Shown one piece after another: positions 51,811-60,945 of a stretch of DNA of 64,000 bases (within the stretch, counting starts at the first letter, position 1; each line of letters opens with the position of its first letter). The notes below the pieces were generated by a model that was given only the letters and a program-made list of their open reading frames with translations, did no database searches and had not been told where the DNA came from. The stretch spans positions 1 through 64,000 of the IMG/VR virus record IMGVR_UViG_3300046542_000335. One strand, given 5' to 3'. This DNA comes from a virus. The translations under genes and the position numbers were made by a program.

Positions 51811-53370
51811 ATGACAATGCGTCTATTGAAGTTGAGTGTGGTGGAAACAGACGGCGCCGTTCAAGGCGTGATCCGTCCGTTCGACACCGACATCAAACAA
51901 TCAGACATCGACCGCGTTGTGAACTTGACCGATGATGGTCAGAGCCTCAGTGCGGACCGTCTGGCCAGAGCGATCTCCAGCGGCGACGGGATGATCGTTC
52001 CGTCTATTGATTTCAAGATCGACTCGAAGATCGAGAACGGTTGGGGCGAACGTCGCCTGATGTTTGCAATGGTGGTAGAGATTGCCACCAGCCGTACCTC
52101 CAGCCACTACGAGTACATCGTAGGTTACACTGACCATTCCGGTTACAGTAACCTCGGTGGCCGGGCGAAGTTTGACCCGGACATGAAAATGTTCTTCAAC
52201 TCGATCACTCGAGTCCACATGACGGCAGCCACTTACCGTGGAGGTAGTCAGATCTGGCAGCCGTCTATCAAGGCGCACGATCAGATCCTTAACCGGTCAG
52301 CAATCAATGGCGAACGTCGCCGTACAGACCTGACTCCAGTAACCCTGCGTCCTACCGACTTGTTCAACCGCAAAGGTTCCGAATCCGCATTCGGTGCCCA
52401 CCTGCGTTCGAGCGGTTCCGTCGGTATGAACACCACCGGTTCCTTCAGCTCCCAGCTGCGGGCATCGACCCGTGAGAACAACGACCCATCCCGTTTCCTG
52501 TCCCGAGCGTTGACTGCACACTCCCGAGCAACTGCCGCTCATGGCCGTGGTGATCTGGATGGTGACGACGACGATCTGGTAATGGCAAACGCCTCCGACG
52601 CGGCAGCTGAGACCTGTCTGGACGTGGATCCGTACCTGGAAGAATTGCGTCGTGTCAGCGGTATCATGGATTCCGGCTACATCACCTTCGGTGAGCTCAT
52701 GGAGTTGAATCCTGAGTTTGACGAAGACGAGCAGCTGCCATTCACGCCGTATGAAATGCGCAAAACGTCCATCAATCTGTCCGAAGCCCGTTCCTGGAAC
52801 TCGGACTCCCCTGAATGCCTGGCAGCCACCATTGTTGCCCAGAGCCTTCCGGTGGTGATGATCAACGCCATGTACTCGAAGGTTGATAACCTCATCCTGA
52901 ACACTCGTGCCCGCATGGGCGAGCCTCGTGTACTGGCCGGTCGTTGTACCCCGTTCGTTCCTGGATTGGAAGCGACCTCCACGCTGGAGTATTTCGAATC
53001 CACAGTGGAATCGGTGATCCTCCAAGCCATCAGTCATGGTGGCATGATGGACATCGACTGCACCATCAACGCCAACATTGACCAGGATATCGAAATCTGG
53101 ATCAGTCTTGACGGTGGTGAGGAACACTACTTCCCATTCTTCAGTGCCGCGGACAGTCTGACTGCCCCGACCCTGAGTGACTCTATCCAAACAGTTGATC
53201 TGTTGTCCGAGGACATCGTGAGACTGGCCGAAGGTGTCCGCCATAATCGGGATGGCCGTCGTCCTACTCACGTTACCGAGAATCGTGGCATCAGCCTCAG
53301 CACTGACTTGTCGGACGCCCGCGATGACCGCGATCGTTCCCGCAGCCGTAATGGCCGTCCGGCCTGGTAA
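51811..53370 (+). CDS. phiKZ gp69-like protein, candidate nuclear import factor
   Basis: 519 aa, AGGAGTGG upstream of ATG 51811. A beta-rich N-terminal part (to about 160) is followed by a Ser/Arg/Thr/Asn-rich middle (GAHLRSSGSVGMNTTGSFS), an acidic stretch (GDLDGDDDDLV), then a second folded part. The C-terminal tail is Arg/Asp-rich and ends RSRSRNGRPAW. By position it matches phiKZ gp69, which I recall being described as the factor that selects proteins for import into the phage nucleus (PicA/Imp1). That function is carried over by gene order only. The tail resembles those of ChmA and the next gene. Confidence 0.5.
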   Translation: MTMRLLKLSVVETDGAVQGVIRPFDTDIKQSDIDRVVNLTDDGQSLSADRLARAISSGDGMIVPSIDFKIDSKIENGWGERRLMFAMVVEIATSRTSSHYEYIVGYTDHSGYSNLGGRAKFDPDMKMFFNSITRVHMTAATYRGGSQIWQPSIKAHDQILNRSAINGERRRTDLTPVTLRPTDLFNRKGSESAFGAHLRSSGSVGMNTTGSFSSQLRASTRENNDPSRFLSRALTAHSRATAAHGRGDLDGDDDDLVMANASDAAAETCLDVDPYLEELRRVSGIMDSGYITFGELMELNPEFDEDEQLPFTPYEMRKTSINLSEARSWNSDSPECLAATIVAQSLPVVMINAMYSKVDNLILNTRARMGEPRVLAGRCTPFVPGLEATSTLEYFESTVESVILQAISHGGMMDIDCTINANIDQDIEIWISLDGGEEHYFPFFSAADSLTAPTLSDSIQTVDLLSEDIVRLAEGVRHNRDGRRPTHVTENRGISLSTDLSDARDDRDRSRSRNGRPAW

Positions 53371-53383
53371 CTAGGAGTAAACC

Positions 53384-54670
53384 ATGTCAAAGCAAGAAGC
53401 GGTACTGGAGTTTAGCGCAAACGTTCTAAAGGACGTCGGCGTATTCGACGCCAGCGGTGAAGGGTTCCTGTCGTATCTGGCAGGTGATCTCCCGAAGCCA
53501 GTCACCATTGGCCCTAAACGTCTCTGCCTGCCAGTCCGCGCCATTCTGGATGACGGACAGTGGGATCAGCGCATCGCGTTTGCTCCCTTGGCTGAGCAGA
53601 TCAGTCAGGGTCCAAGCCCTGTACTGAATGCGTTCAAGGAATTCGTTCAGCTGCGTCTGAAAGAAACCTTCAAGGCGGTGATCCTGTCCTTGATGGAATT
53701 GGCCATTGACCAGAAACGTCACAAAGGCCTCAAGGCTGATGCGGCGAAGTTCCTGCAACTGCTGGTCGAAGCTGACCAGAAGACCATGGACACACTGGTT
53801 CGTGTTCTGAACGCGGTCGGCACGGCGCCTGAGAAACGCCTGGTCTCGCTGTTCCTCAAGAATGGCGGTGAAGGTGGTGCACTTCGCAGCTGCGTGGTTT
53901 CCTTCCCAATCATGGAAGACGCCCCAGCTGAAGACACCACCACCTTCTTCGGCGTGAAGATGGCCCGCAAGACCAAAGACAAGCACCTGATCGTCAACCT
54001 GCTGGAATACGTCCTGGGTAACGAAGAAGAGCGTAAGGCATTCACCAAGTCGTCTAACGATGGCGAGGCGCCTTACTTCCATTCGCTGCTCCTGTCCTTC
54101 CACGCAATGGCCACTCACCTGAACAAACTGATTGATCGTCACAAGGCGGGCTGCTCCCACCTCGACGGTCTGCGGTTTGAACTGGCGTGGACTGAGCAGC
54201 TGGTCGATTTCACCAACTTCGCCCACACCCACGGTCGTGTCATTCCGGTACTACCGGGTAACCGTGGCAAAGAGCGTGAAGAAGCGATCAAGAAAGAAGC
54301 GCTGGAACTCAGTGCTGATGACCTGGGTCTGGCTGAAGAAGATCGGCCACGTCGTAACAGCGACGAGCGCGATCGTGAACGCAACCGTCGTGACGAACCT
54401 GAGCGCGAGCGTAGCTGGCGTGATAGCCGTCGTGAAGAACCGGAAGATCGTGGCAGTCGCCGGGATCGGGACTACGACCGTGAAGAACCTCGGGTAGAAA
54501 TTAGCCGGGATGATAGCGGTGGTCGTTCTCTGAGTGACATCCTGGGTCGTGCAGGGCGTGGGCGTGACGACGATCGTGAAGAACGTGGTCGCAGTCGTGA
54601 CCGAGATGGCGGACGTGACGGTGGCCGTAATAGCCGTTACACCAGCCGTCGTGGCGGCCGTGCCTGGTAA
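53384..54670 (+). CDS. phiKZ gp70-like protein with long Arg/Asp/Glu tail, 428 aa
   Basis: TAGGAG upstream of ATG 53384. Residues 1-300 are helical and folded. Residues 305-428 are almost purely R, D, E, G and S (RDRERNRRDEPERERSWRDSRR...) and end RRGGRAW, close to the RPAW end of the preceding protein. Such mixed-charge tails can drive clustering or bind RNA. By position phiKZ gp70; function unknown, probably early and nucleus-related from its partners. Terminator follows. Confidence 0.6.
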   Translation: MSKQEAVLEFSANVLKDVGVFDASGEGFLSYLAGDLPKPVTIGPKRLCLPVRAILDDGQWDQRIAFAPLAEQISQGPSPVLNAFKEFVQLRLKETFKAVILSLMELAIDQKRHKGLKADAAKFLQLLVEADQKTMDTLVRVLNAVGTAPEKRLVSLFLKNGGEGGALRSCVVSFPIMEDAPAEDTTTFFGVKMARKTKDKHLIVNLLEYVLGNEEERKAFTKSSNDGEAPYFHSLLLSFHAMATHLNKLIDRHKAGCSHLDGLRFELAWTEQLVDFTNFAHTHGRVIPVLPGNRGKEREEAIKKEALELSADDLGLAEEDRPRRNSDERDRERNRRDEPERERSWRDSRREEPEDRGSRRDRDYDREEPRVEISRDDSGGRSLSDILGRAGRGRDDDREERGRSRDRDGGRDGGRNSRYTSRRGGRAW

Positions 54671-54686
54671 TCAGGTAGCGGCATAA

Positions 54687-54728
54687 ATAGAGGAGGGGTC
54701 AAACCCTCCTCTATCCTTTTCTTTTTTG
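54687..54728. terminator. Rho-independent terminator
   Basis: ATAGAGGAGGG-GTCAAA-CCCTCCTCTAT, then CCTTTTCTTTTTTG; lies between convergent genes. Confidence 0.88.
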
Positions 54729-54730
54729 TA

Positions 54731-55066
54731 CTAGATACGGGTGCGATAGACTTGTTTGAGCTGACCGAGAAACTGCTGATCTGGGATCAATAGTTTGGTG
54801 GTGTGTTCGTCGAAGTCCTGCGGACCGTTGAGGTCATTGAGACGAATAATGACCAAGTGGTCCTCAATGGCTACTTTTTGATCGAGTAAGAACGATGTCA
54901 GGTCGTAACGGAACAGGTATCCCGTTTCCACTGGTATCGTCAAGAGGGTTGTGGACCGGTCATTCCTGATCGATGGAATGATGGACTCTACGAACGCTTT
55001 GTATTCGTCCGAGAGCACAAAGGCTGCCGGGACTGAGATCATTGCGTTATCTAGACTACTGGCCAT
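54731..55066 (-). CDS. Minus-strand insertion in the nvRNAP block, 111 aa
   Basis: Start at 55066 (MASSLDNAM) with AAGGAG upstream; a longer frame to 55117 crosses the promoter of the RNAP gene. Mixed alpha/beta (TLLTIPVETGYLFRYDLTSFLL; HLVIIRLNDLNG). It is the only minus-strand gene between 40.6 and 62.9 kb and sits where phiKZ passes directly from gp70 to gp71. Probably acquired separately. Function unknown. Confidence 0.6.
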   Translation of the reverse strand: MASSLDNAMISVPAAFVLSDEYKAFVESIIPSIRNDRSTTLLTIPVETGYLFRYDLTSFLLDQKVAIEDHLVIIRLNDLNGPQDFDEHTTKLLIPDQQFLGQLKQVYRTRI

Positions 55067-55090
55067 GAATACTCCTTTAAATTGCAGACA

Positions 55091-55106
55091 TACATTATCA
55101 GATTGA
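55091..55106 (+). promoter_or_regulatory. Candidate early promoter of RNAP beta gene
   Basis: TTGCAGACA-TACATTAT-CAGAT-TGA, 33 bases before the start of the nvRNAP beta gene. Confidence 0.62.
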
Positions 55107-55138
55107 ACCTCATTCACTGAAAGCAGTAGGAGCTAGTG

Positions 55139-57313
55139 ATGGATTTGCCACCAGAGTTGCCGCATAACGAAATCCCGATCGAAATGGTCCCCGTGAGCGG
55201 CTCTAACCCCTACTTCCCCTACGTGTCCGCAGCACGACAGGTGATGTACACCGGTAACCGCACTCAAGAATTGTCCGTGGTAGGACGCACGCGTAAACGC
55301 CAACGGTCTGCGCTTGAGAAAGAACTGGCCAAAGCCACCTTCCGCCATCAGTTCGATGTGGATGCGACGGTATTGGCTGTAATCCCACGATTTAAGAACG
55401 ACGGTATCCACGGCGATTTCAAGATCAATCCGCTGGATGTCGTAATCTTCGAGAACTACGAGAGTGGTCAGCTGGATGTACTTGAGCTGTCCAAATTTCA
55501 TGTAATGCACCAGCACTACGGTTTCCGCTTTGCGGAGAACGAAGACGCGATGGATAAGTTGCGCAACACCAATAAGCCAAACTTCGAGGCTGGTACGGTG
55601 TTGATGCGCAGTCCTAACGTCACCGACGACGGCGACTACATGCCTGGGCTGGAAACCAACGTGATCCTGATCACCGATCCGGCGGTAACGGAGGATGCGC
55701 TGGTATATAGCGAATCCTACGCCCAGCGTATCCGGACGACTGGTTACGAAAGTCGGACGTTTGGCTTTGGTCGGACTCATTATCCGATCAACTCCTACGG
55801 CACCACCACGGAATGCAAGATCTTGCCAGATGTAGGCGATAAGATCCATTCCAACGGTCTGCTGTGCGCCATGCGTCCATACGATCCGATTCTGGATGCC
55901 GTATACATGTCGGCGAAGAAGTTGCTGAAACCCGTTTACGGGATGGATACGCCGGTGTATGGCGTACCTGATGCGGTGGTAGTTGACATCCGTGTGGTGC
56001 GTAACGAATCGGTACGTGATCGCCGACTGCCAGAAGAGTTGGTGAAACAGCTCGACCGGTACTACCAGGCTGACAAGCGGTATTACAAGGAAATCATCAA
56101 GACTGCACTGAAACGTTCGGGCAAATACATGACCGCCCGTCCGAATCTGTCGATGCGTTTGAATGCGCTGCTGTACGAAGCTTTCGCATTCGTGGGCAAA
56201 GACCTGCTGGACGATGACCTGTGGCCGTACGACAACTCCGCTGCCCTGGAAGTGAATCGCCGCTACCGTGGTGAAACACTCGACGAGTATCGGGTTGAAG
56301 TTACGTACGAATACCTGGCTCAGGTAAAGGAAGGCTCCAAAGGTACCGGCATGCACGGTAACAAAGGGGTATCCGGTGAAGTACGTCCTGATGCTGACAT
56401 GCCAATCGATGAGAACGGCAACCGCGCTGAAGTCATGGCGCTGTGTACCTCTGTCGGTAACCGGATGAACCCTGGGTTGATCCATGAGCAGTATGTGGGT
56501 GCCGCCGGGCGGGACGTGATCAAACGTATCCGTCGAGCATTCGGCATGCCAGACATGGGCGTCATTCGCATGGATGACATCAACGACGCGGTGTTCGATG
56601 ATCGCAACGCAGCCTTGGCTGACGAGCAGTTCGAGTACCTGATGGGTTGGTACAAGATCGTAGCGCCGAACGAGAACTTCAAGGCGTTGAGCAAACCACA
56701 CGTCAGGAGCACTGACCGTTGGTTGCGTCACTTGGCCCAAGTCATCAAAGATGGCGACGAGCCATGGGGCACTTACTTCAACCTGCCATCCACTTCCGGC
56801 GTCCGTATGGACAAGGTGCTGGAACAGCTGGAAACTGGTCCATACGCTCCAGAGATCACTCGGGTTACTTACCGGGATCACGGCGGCAACATGGTCACCA
56901 CCAAAGAACCTATCCTGATCGGGCCGAACTACTACCTGATCCTGGAAAAGACTGCGACCGACTGGTCGGGTGTAAGTTCCTCCAAGACCAGCCACTTCGG
57001 TACCACTGCCCGTCTCACCAACGCGGACAAGTACTCGTCGCCTGGCCGTCAGACCGTAACCCGGTCTATGGACGAATCGACCGTACGGAACATGGCTCAT
57101 GCAATGGGGGCGGAAATCATCGCCGACATCATGGACCTGAACAACAACCCAACCGCACACAAAGAGGTTTGCTACAACATCCTCACGGCTGAACAGCCAA
57201 CGAACATCGAACGCGTCATCGATCGAGAGAAGTTCAAGCTCGGTGGTCACCGCCCATTGGCGTTTGCGATCCACCAGTTGATCGTTTCCGGCAAGAACAT
57301 CTCCCGCGACTAA
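55139..57313 (+). CDS. Non-virion RNAP beta subunit, C-terminal part (phiKZ gp71-73-like)
   Basis: 724 aa. ATG 55139 with AGGAG at 55128; the GTG at 55136 is closer to it and less likely. Seen: FPYVSAARQVMYTGNRTQ (about 26-43), matching the conserved beta segment before the flap; GSKGTGMHGNKG at 399-410, with both catalytic lysines of GDKMAGRHGNKG; then DMPIDENGNRAE and NRMNPGLIHEQYVG, matching DMPYDENG and RMNIGQILETHLG. The gene is continuous; phiKZ gp71 and gp73 are, as I recall, split by an intron holding gp72. Ends over a hairpin. Confidence 0.93.
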   Translation: MDLPPELPHNEIPIEMVPVSGSNPYFPYVSAARQVMYTGNRTQELSVVGRTRKRQRSALEKELAKATFRHQFDVDATVLAVIPRFKNDGIHGDFKINPLDVVIFENYESGQLDVLELSKFHVMHQHYGFRFAENEDAMDKLRNTNKPNFEAGTVLMRSPNVTDDGDYMPGLETNVILITDPAVTEDALVYSESYAQRIRTTGYESRTFGFGRTHYPINSYGTTTECKILPDVGDKIHSNGLLCAMRPYDPILDAVYMSAKKLLKPVYGMDTPVYGVPDAVVVDIRVVRNESVRDRRLPEELVKQLDRYYQADKRYYKEIIKTALKRSGKYMTARPNLSMRLNALLYEAFAFVGKDLLDDDLWPYDNSAALEVNRRYRGETLDEYRVEVTYEYLAQVKEGSKGTGMHGNKGVSGEVRPDADMPIDENGNRAEVMALCTSVGNRMNPGLIHEQYVGAAGRDVIKRIRRAFGMPDMGVIRMDDINDAVFDDRNAALADEQFEYLMGWYKIVAPNENFKALSKPHVRSTDRWLRHLAQVIKDGDEPWGTYFNLPSTSGVRMDKVLEQLETGPYAPEITRVTYRDHGGNMVTTKEPILIGPNYYLILEKTATDWSGVSSSKTSHFGTTARLTNADKYSSPGRQTVTRSMDESTVRNMAHAMGAEIIADIMDLNNNPTAHKEVCYNILTAEQPTNIERVIDREKFKLGGHRPLAFAIHQLIVSGKNISRD

Positions 57314-57320
57314 GCGGGAG
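57301..57320 (+). terminator. Hairpin over the stop codon
   Basis: CTCCCGC-GACTAA-GCGGGAG; the stop codon of the beta gene is in the loop. No T-run; the next gene follows at 25 bases. Confidence 0.35.
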
Positions 57321-57344
57321 TACCATTCACCAAGGAGTTATCGA

Positions 57345-59312
57345 ATGCGTCAGTTCCATGTACGTCATTTCTTCGAGACACCACGCTCGCAGTGGAAATG
57401 CGAATACAACGAACGTTTCATGCTGGAGTTCGATGATGGTACCAACGAGGTTGTAACGACTGCTCGGATGGAGGTCAGTAAAATGCTCTGGCTTCCGCAC
57501 GAGCAGTACACCCAACTTCCGCTACTCAGTCGCCACGTTATCCCGAAAGGATCTCTCCCTAACAAGAAGATCCAGGATCTCCTGTCAGCGGTTGCCCGCG
57601 ACATGCAGGAAATCTACGGTACGGGTAACTACAACCGTGAAGAGCTTTGGTACTGGATCTACAAGGCTGAAGAACGTTTGTTCAACACCGCGATCGTGGA
57701 CTATTCCGAATACGTTCGGAGTGTGAACTCCATCCACTATCTGCGGCTCTACAACCACCCACCGATCAAAGAGGCGCGTGAGGGCATCAAGAAGAACGAT
57801 GCTTCCATTGCGAAAGGTCAGAAGTTGCTGGAGGAAATCCTCCTCAACGACATGTCGATCAGTCGGAACCCGGTAGTCAGTGACTTGCGCTGCGGGATCA
57901 TGAAGATGGAGCAGTTGCTCCAGATCATCGGCGTACGGGGTGCAAACACCGACATCGATGACTTCATCTATAAGACGCCTATCATGGGCAACTACTTTGC
58001 GGGTATCCATGACCCAGCAGAAGCCATGATGGAATCGACGCTGGCCGGTAAGTCCATCATCTTTACGGGCGCTCCGTTGGAACAGACGGAATACGCCAAC
58101 CGTAAGTTGCAGTTCACCTCGCAGCGGGTGGATCTGTTGGTGATGGGCGACTGTGGCAGTACGTACCTGTCGGAGATCGAAGTCACGAACGAGCGGTTCA
58201 AGTCCATGTTGGGCTTGTACTTCCGTGACCCGATGCATGGCCGCATGCGACCGCTACAACAGTCCGACAAGAAGTTGATCGACCAGAAGCTGGAATTCCG
58301 GATCGCATTCAACTGCCGTCATCGTCACATGAGCTGCGTTTGCTCGGTGTGTTATGGCGACCTGGCGTACAACGTTCCTTACGGGGCCAACATCGGTCAC
58401 ATCGCGTCCACCAAGACGCAGTCCGAGGTATCCCAACGGGTACTGAAGGTTAAGCACTCGGAATCCTCCACGGTATCCGAAGCGATCACCATCAACGCTG
58501 ATGAGCGGGAATTCATCCTTCCCGGTAAAGAACTCAATCAGATCACCCTCAACCCACGTCTGAAGGAGAAGGGAATCAAGATGCTCCTGCGTAGCACGCC
58601 AAAGAATCGTGCAGCGAACGCATCGAAACTCCCGATCCTCAAGAAGGCGGATGTCCAAGAAGGCATGTCGGCGGCGAAGCATTCCCAATTCCGGGATGTC
58701 ACCTTCGAGGTTCCTTCCACTACCAAGCGTCCAATGCGTTTCCACGTATCGGTCAGCCGTGGTGCACGGATGTCCTACCTGACCAATGAATTCCTGCGTT
58801 GGTTCTTGAAGAAAGGGTTCAGTATCCAGGACGATGCGATGTATCACATCGACTTGAGTGACTGGGACTTCACCAAGCCGGTCTTTGAACTGCCGAACAA
58901 ACACGTCAGCATGAAGGACTTCGCAGCCGAAGTTGAAGTGTTTATCCGGTCCACCCACGATGACTCATCCCGCCACTTGGGACAACTCCGTCAGCTCCGG
59001 CAGTACACGGACCCAGTGGAAGCGCTCCTGGATCTGCATTCGTTGATTCAGCCAAAGGTACATGTTCACTTTACACATTTGGCAGTTGTTATGTTGGCGC
59101 TTATGGTGCCTGCCGTCGGTACTGGGCATTACAAAATCCCAGAGGTAGGTCAGCCTATCCGCTTCGCTAAATACGACGAGGTCATCAACGGTGGCTCTCT
59201 GGGTGCGTTGTTTGCATACCAGGGTGGTGCTGAACAGCTGACCAAAGTTGGACAGTACTTGAACACTGATCGGCCTCAGCATCTGCTCGATCCACTGATT
59301 CTGCCGCTGTAG
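57345..59312 (+). CDS. Non-virion RNAP beta' subunit, C-terminal part (phiKZ gp74-like)
   Basis: 655 aa, AAGGAG upstream. Seen: bridge-helix/trigger region at about 215-272 (NYFAGIHDPAEAMMESTL ... DLLVMGDCGST), matching NFREGLNVLQYFISTHGA...DLVVTEDDCGT of beta'. A cysteine cluster follows (C324, C331, C333, C336 in NCRHRHMSCVCSVCYG), then GANIGHIASTKTQSEVSQRVLKV, matching [21 protein letters not shown]. Together with the gene at 43038 it makes a full beta'. Cotranscribed with the beta gene. Confidence 0.92.
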   Translation: MRQFHVRHFFETPRSQWKCEYNERFMLEFDDGTNEVVTTARMEVSKMLWLPHEQYTQLPLLSRHVIPKGSLPNKKIQDLLSAVARDMQEIYGTGNYNREELWYWIYKAEERLFNTAIVDYSEYVRSVNSIHYLRLYNHPPIKEAREGIKKNDASIAKGQKLLEEILLNDMSISRNPVVSDLRCGIMKMEQLLQIIGVRGANTDIDDFIYKTPIMGNYFAGIHDPAEAMMESTLAGKSIIFTGAPLEQTEYANRKLQFTSQRVDLLVMGDCGSTYLSEIEVTNERFKSMLGLYFRDPMHGRMRPLQQSDKKLIDQKLEFRIAFNCRHRHMSCVCSVCYGDLAYNVPYGANIGHIASTKTQSEVSQRVLKVKHSESSTVSEAITINADEREFILPGKELNQITLNPRLKEKGIKMLLRSTPKNRAANASKLPILKKADVQEGMSAAKHSQFRDVTFEVPSTTKRPMRFHVSVSRGARMSYLTNEFLRWFLKKGFSIQDDAMYHIDLSDWDFTKPVFELPNKHVSMKDFAAEVEVFIRSTHDDSSRHLGQLRQLRQYTDPVEALLDLHSLIQPKVHVHFTHLAVVMLALMVPAVGTGHYKIPEVGQPIRFAKYDEVINGGSLGALFAYQGGAEQLTKVGQYLNTDRPQHLLDPLILPL

Positions 59313-59320
59313 GTAGTAGG

Positions 59321-59343
59321 GCGGGGAAACCCGCCTTCTCCCT
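59321..59343 (+). terminator. Hairpin with GAAA tetraloop
   Basis: GGCGGG-GAAA-CCCGCC then TTCTCCCTCT; a second weaker stem (CCCTCTGGC...TCAGGGGG) follows. Confidence 0.6.
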
Positions 59344-59392
59344 CTGGCAGCGTCAGGGGGAACTACAGGTGCCCAGGTGAAAGGGATGATAG

Positions 59393-60913
59393 ATGAAGAT
59401 CGATGTATATAGTCATTGCTTCATGATCACAGAGCCGAGCTTTCTCCACAAGAAGGTGATTGATTCCTTCTGCCGGGGACTGGTTCAGTTCGAGATGGTG
59501 ATTACCGAAGGAGTGAAGTCCTACCGGGCGGCTAAAGTATTTGCTTCGGCGGACATCGGCCGGAACTACTATCGCTTACACATTAACGCACTTCAACCGT
59601 TCTTGGACCACGTCTCGTACAATCAGATCAGAGAATCTGAATACGTGATCCACAGACACTCGTTCGCCGTGGAAGAGCGGCATCGGGTAAAGTTCAAAGT
59701 AAAGGATCTTCCTGACCCAAGGGATCCACAACCCAAGATCATCGACCACATTCTGGCCGACGGCCCGAACAAGATCGTTACACTCCAGACCGGTAAAGGG
59801 AAGACCTTCTTAACGAAGTACTCCATGAACCAACTGGGGCTGCGGTCTTGCTTCTTCATGAAGGGTGGGTTTATCGATCGCTGGGTACCTGACATGGAAG
59901 AGTCTTTCCATTTCAAGGGCGGTGAGCTGTTGGTCGTACGCGGTGGTAAATCGCTGTCGGCTGTCATGCACATGGCTATCGATGGAGAGCTTGGTCCTGC
60001 CAAGTGTATCTTCATCTCCATCAACACGTATTCGGCGTACATCAAGGACTTCGAAGAGCACGGCGTGACGGAAACCTATCCGATTGCACCTGGCGAATTC
60101 TTCAGTCGTCTGAACATCGGGATGGCAGCACTCGATGAGGGTCACCAAAACCCCCATCAGGTAATGAAGCTGTTTTGCTACACCCATATCCCAAAATTCG
60201 TCACCCTGTCGGCAACCCTGGATACCATGGATGCCTTCATGACGAAGATGTACGAACTGATGTATCCCCGCAATGAGCGCTTTAACGGCGACTATTACGA
60301 CGTGTACATCAAGGTGTGCGCTATCAAGTACCAACTGAACAGGCCTAAGAACCTGCGATGGAAGGGATTTGGTGGAGCTTACAACCACACCGCGTACGAA
60401 GCCTCCATGATGACTGCCAAGAATCGGGTGGAACTAAAGAACTACCTGGATCTCATCACTTGGTGCGTGGACGACAAGTTTGTCAAGATCATGGAGAAAG
60501 GTCAGAAGATGTTGGTCTTCTGTGGTACGGTTAAGTTCTGTACGTTGGTGCAGAAGTACCTCCAGAAGAAGTTCCCGAACCTCGTGATCGGGCGCTACGT
60601 CTCTGGCGACAAGATGTCCGTGTTTGATGACTCCGATATCGTGGTTAGTACTGTACTCTCCGCAGGTACTGCGGTAGACATCAAGAACCTACGCGTCGGT
60701 CTGATGACCACGGCGATCAACTCCCAGCAGTCGAACGAACAAACCCTGGGCCGTACACGTCGACTGAAAGGTTGGCCGGACGTTACCCCAGAGTTCCTAT
60801 ACTTCGTCTGCACTTCGATCGATAAACACGTCAGATACCATGACGCAAAGATCGAAGCATTCAAATCCAAGGTCTTGTACCACGGTGTGGAGCAAGCACC
60901 GATTAGTGTGTAA
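59393..60913 (+). CDS. SF2 DNA helicase, phiKZ gp75-like (UvsW type)
   Basis: 506 aa. Helicase motifs: I QTGKGKT at 132-138; II DEGH at 248-251 (unusual G for A in DEAH); III LSAT at 272-275; a C-terminal RecA domain with VIGRYVSGD and DDSDIVVSTVL; VI QTLGRTRRLKG near 456. This layout fits UvsW/RecG-like branch-migrating or recombination helicases. It follows the beta' gene as phiKZ gp75 follows gp74. AAAGGGATGA upstream of ATG 59393. Works on DNA in the phage nucleus. Confidence 0.85.
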   Translation: MKIDVYSHCFMITEPSFLHKKVIDSFCRGLVQFEMVITEGVKSYRAAKVFASADIGRNYYRLHINALQPFLDHVSYNQIRESEYVIHRHSFAVEERHRVKFKVKDLPDPRDPQPKIIDHILADGPNKIVTLQTGKGKTFLTKYSMNQLGLRSCFFMKGGFIDRWVPDMEESFHFKGGELLVVRGGKSLSAVMHMAIDGELGPAKCIFISINTYSAYIKDFEEHGVTETYPIAPGEFFSRLNIGMAALDEGHQNPHQVMKLFCYTHIPKFVTLSATLDTMDAFMTKMYELMYPRNERFNGDYYDVYIKVCAIKYQLNRPKNLRWKGFGGAYNHTAYEASMMTAKNRVELKNYLDLITWCVDDKFVKIMEKGQKMLVFCGTVKFCTLVQKYLQKKFPNLVIGRYVSGDKMSVFDDSDIVVSTVLSAGTAVDIKNLRVGLMTTAINSQQSNEQTLGRTRRLKGWPDVTPEFLYFVCTSIDKHVRYHDAKIEAFKSKVLYHGVEQAPISV

Positions 60914-60920
60914 CGCAAGG

Positions 60921-60945
60921 GCCGGAGGTGATTCTCCGGCTTTAT
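60921..60945 (+). terminator. Terminator hairpin
   Basis: GCCGGAG-GTGATT-CTCCGGC followed by TTTATG. Confidence 0.7.
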
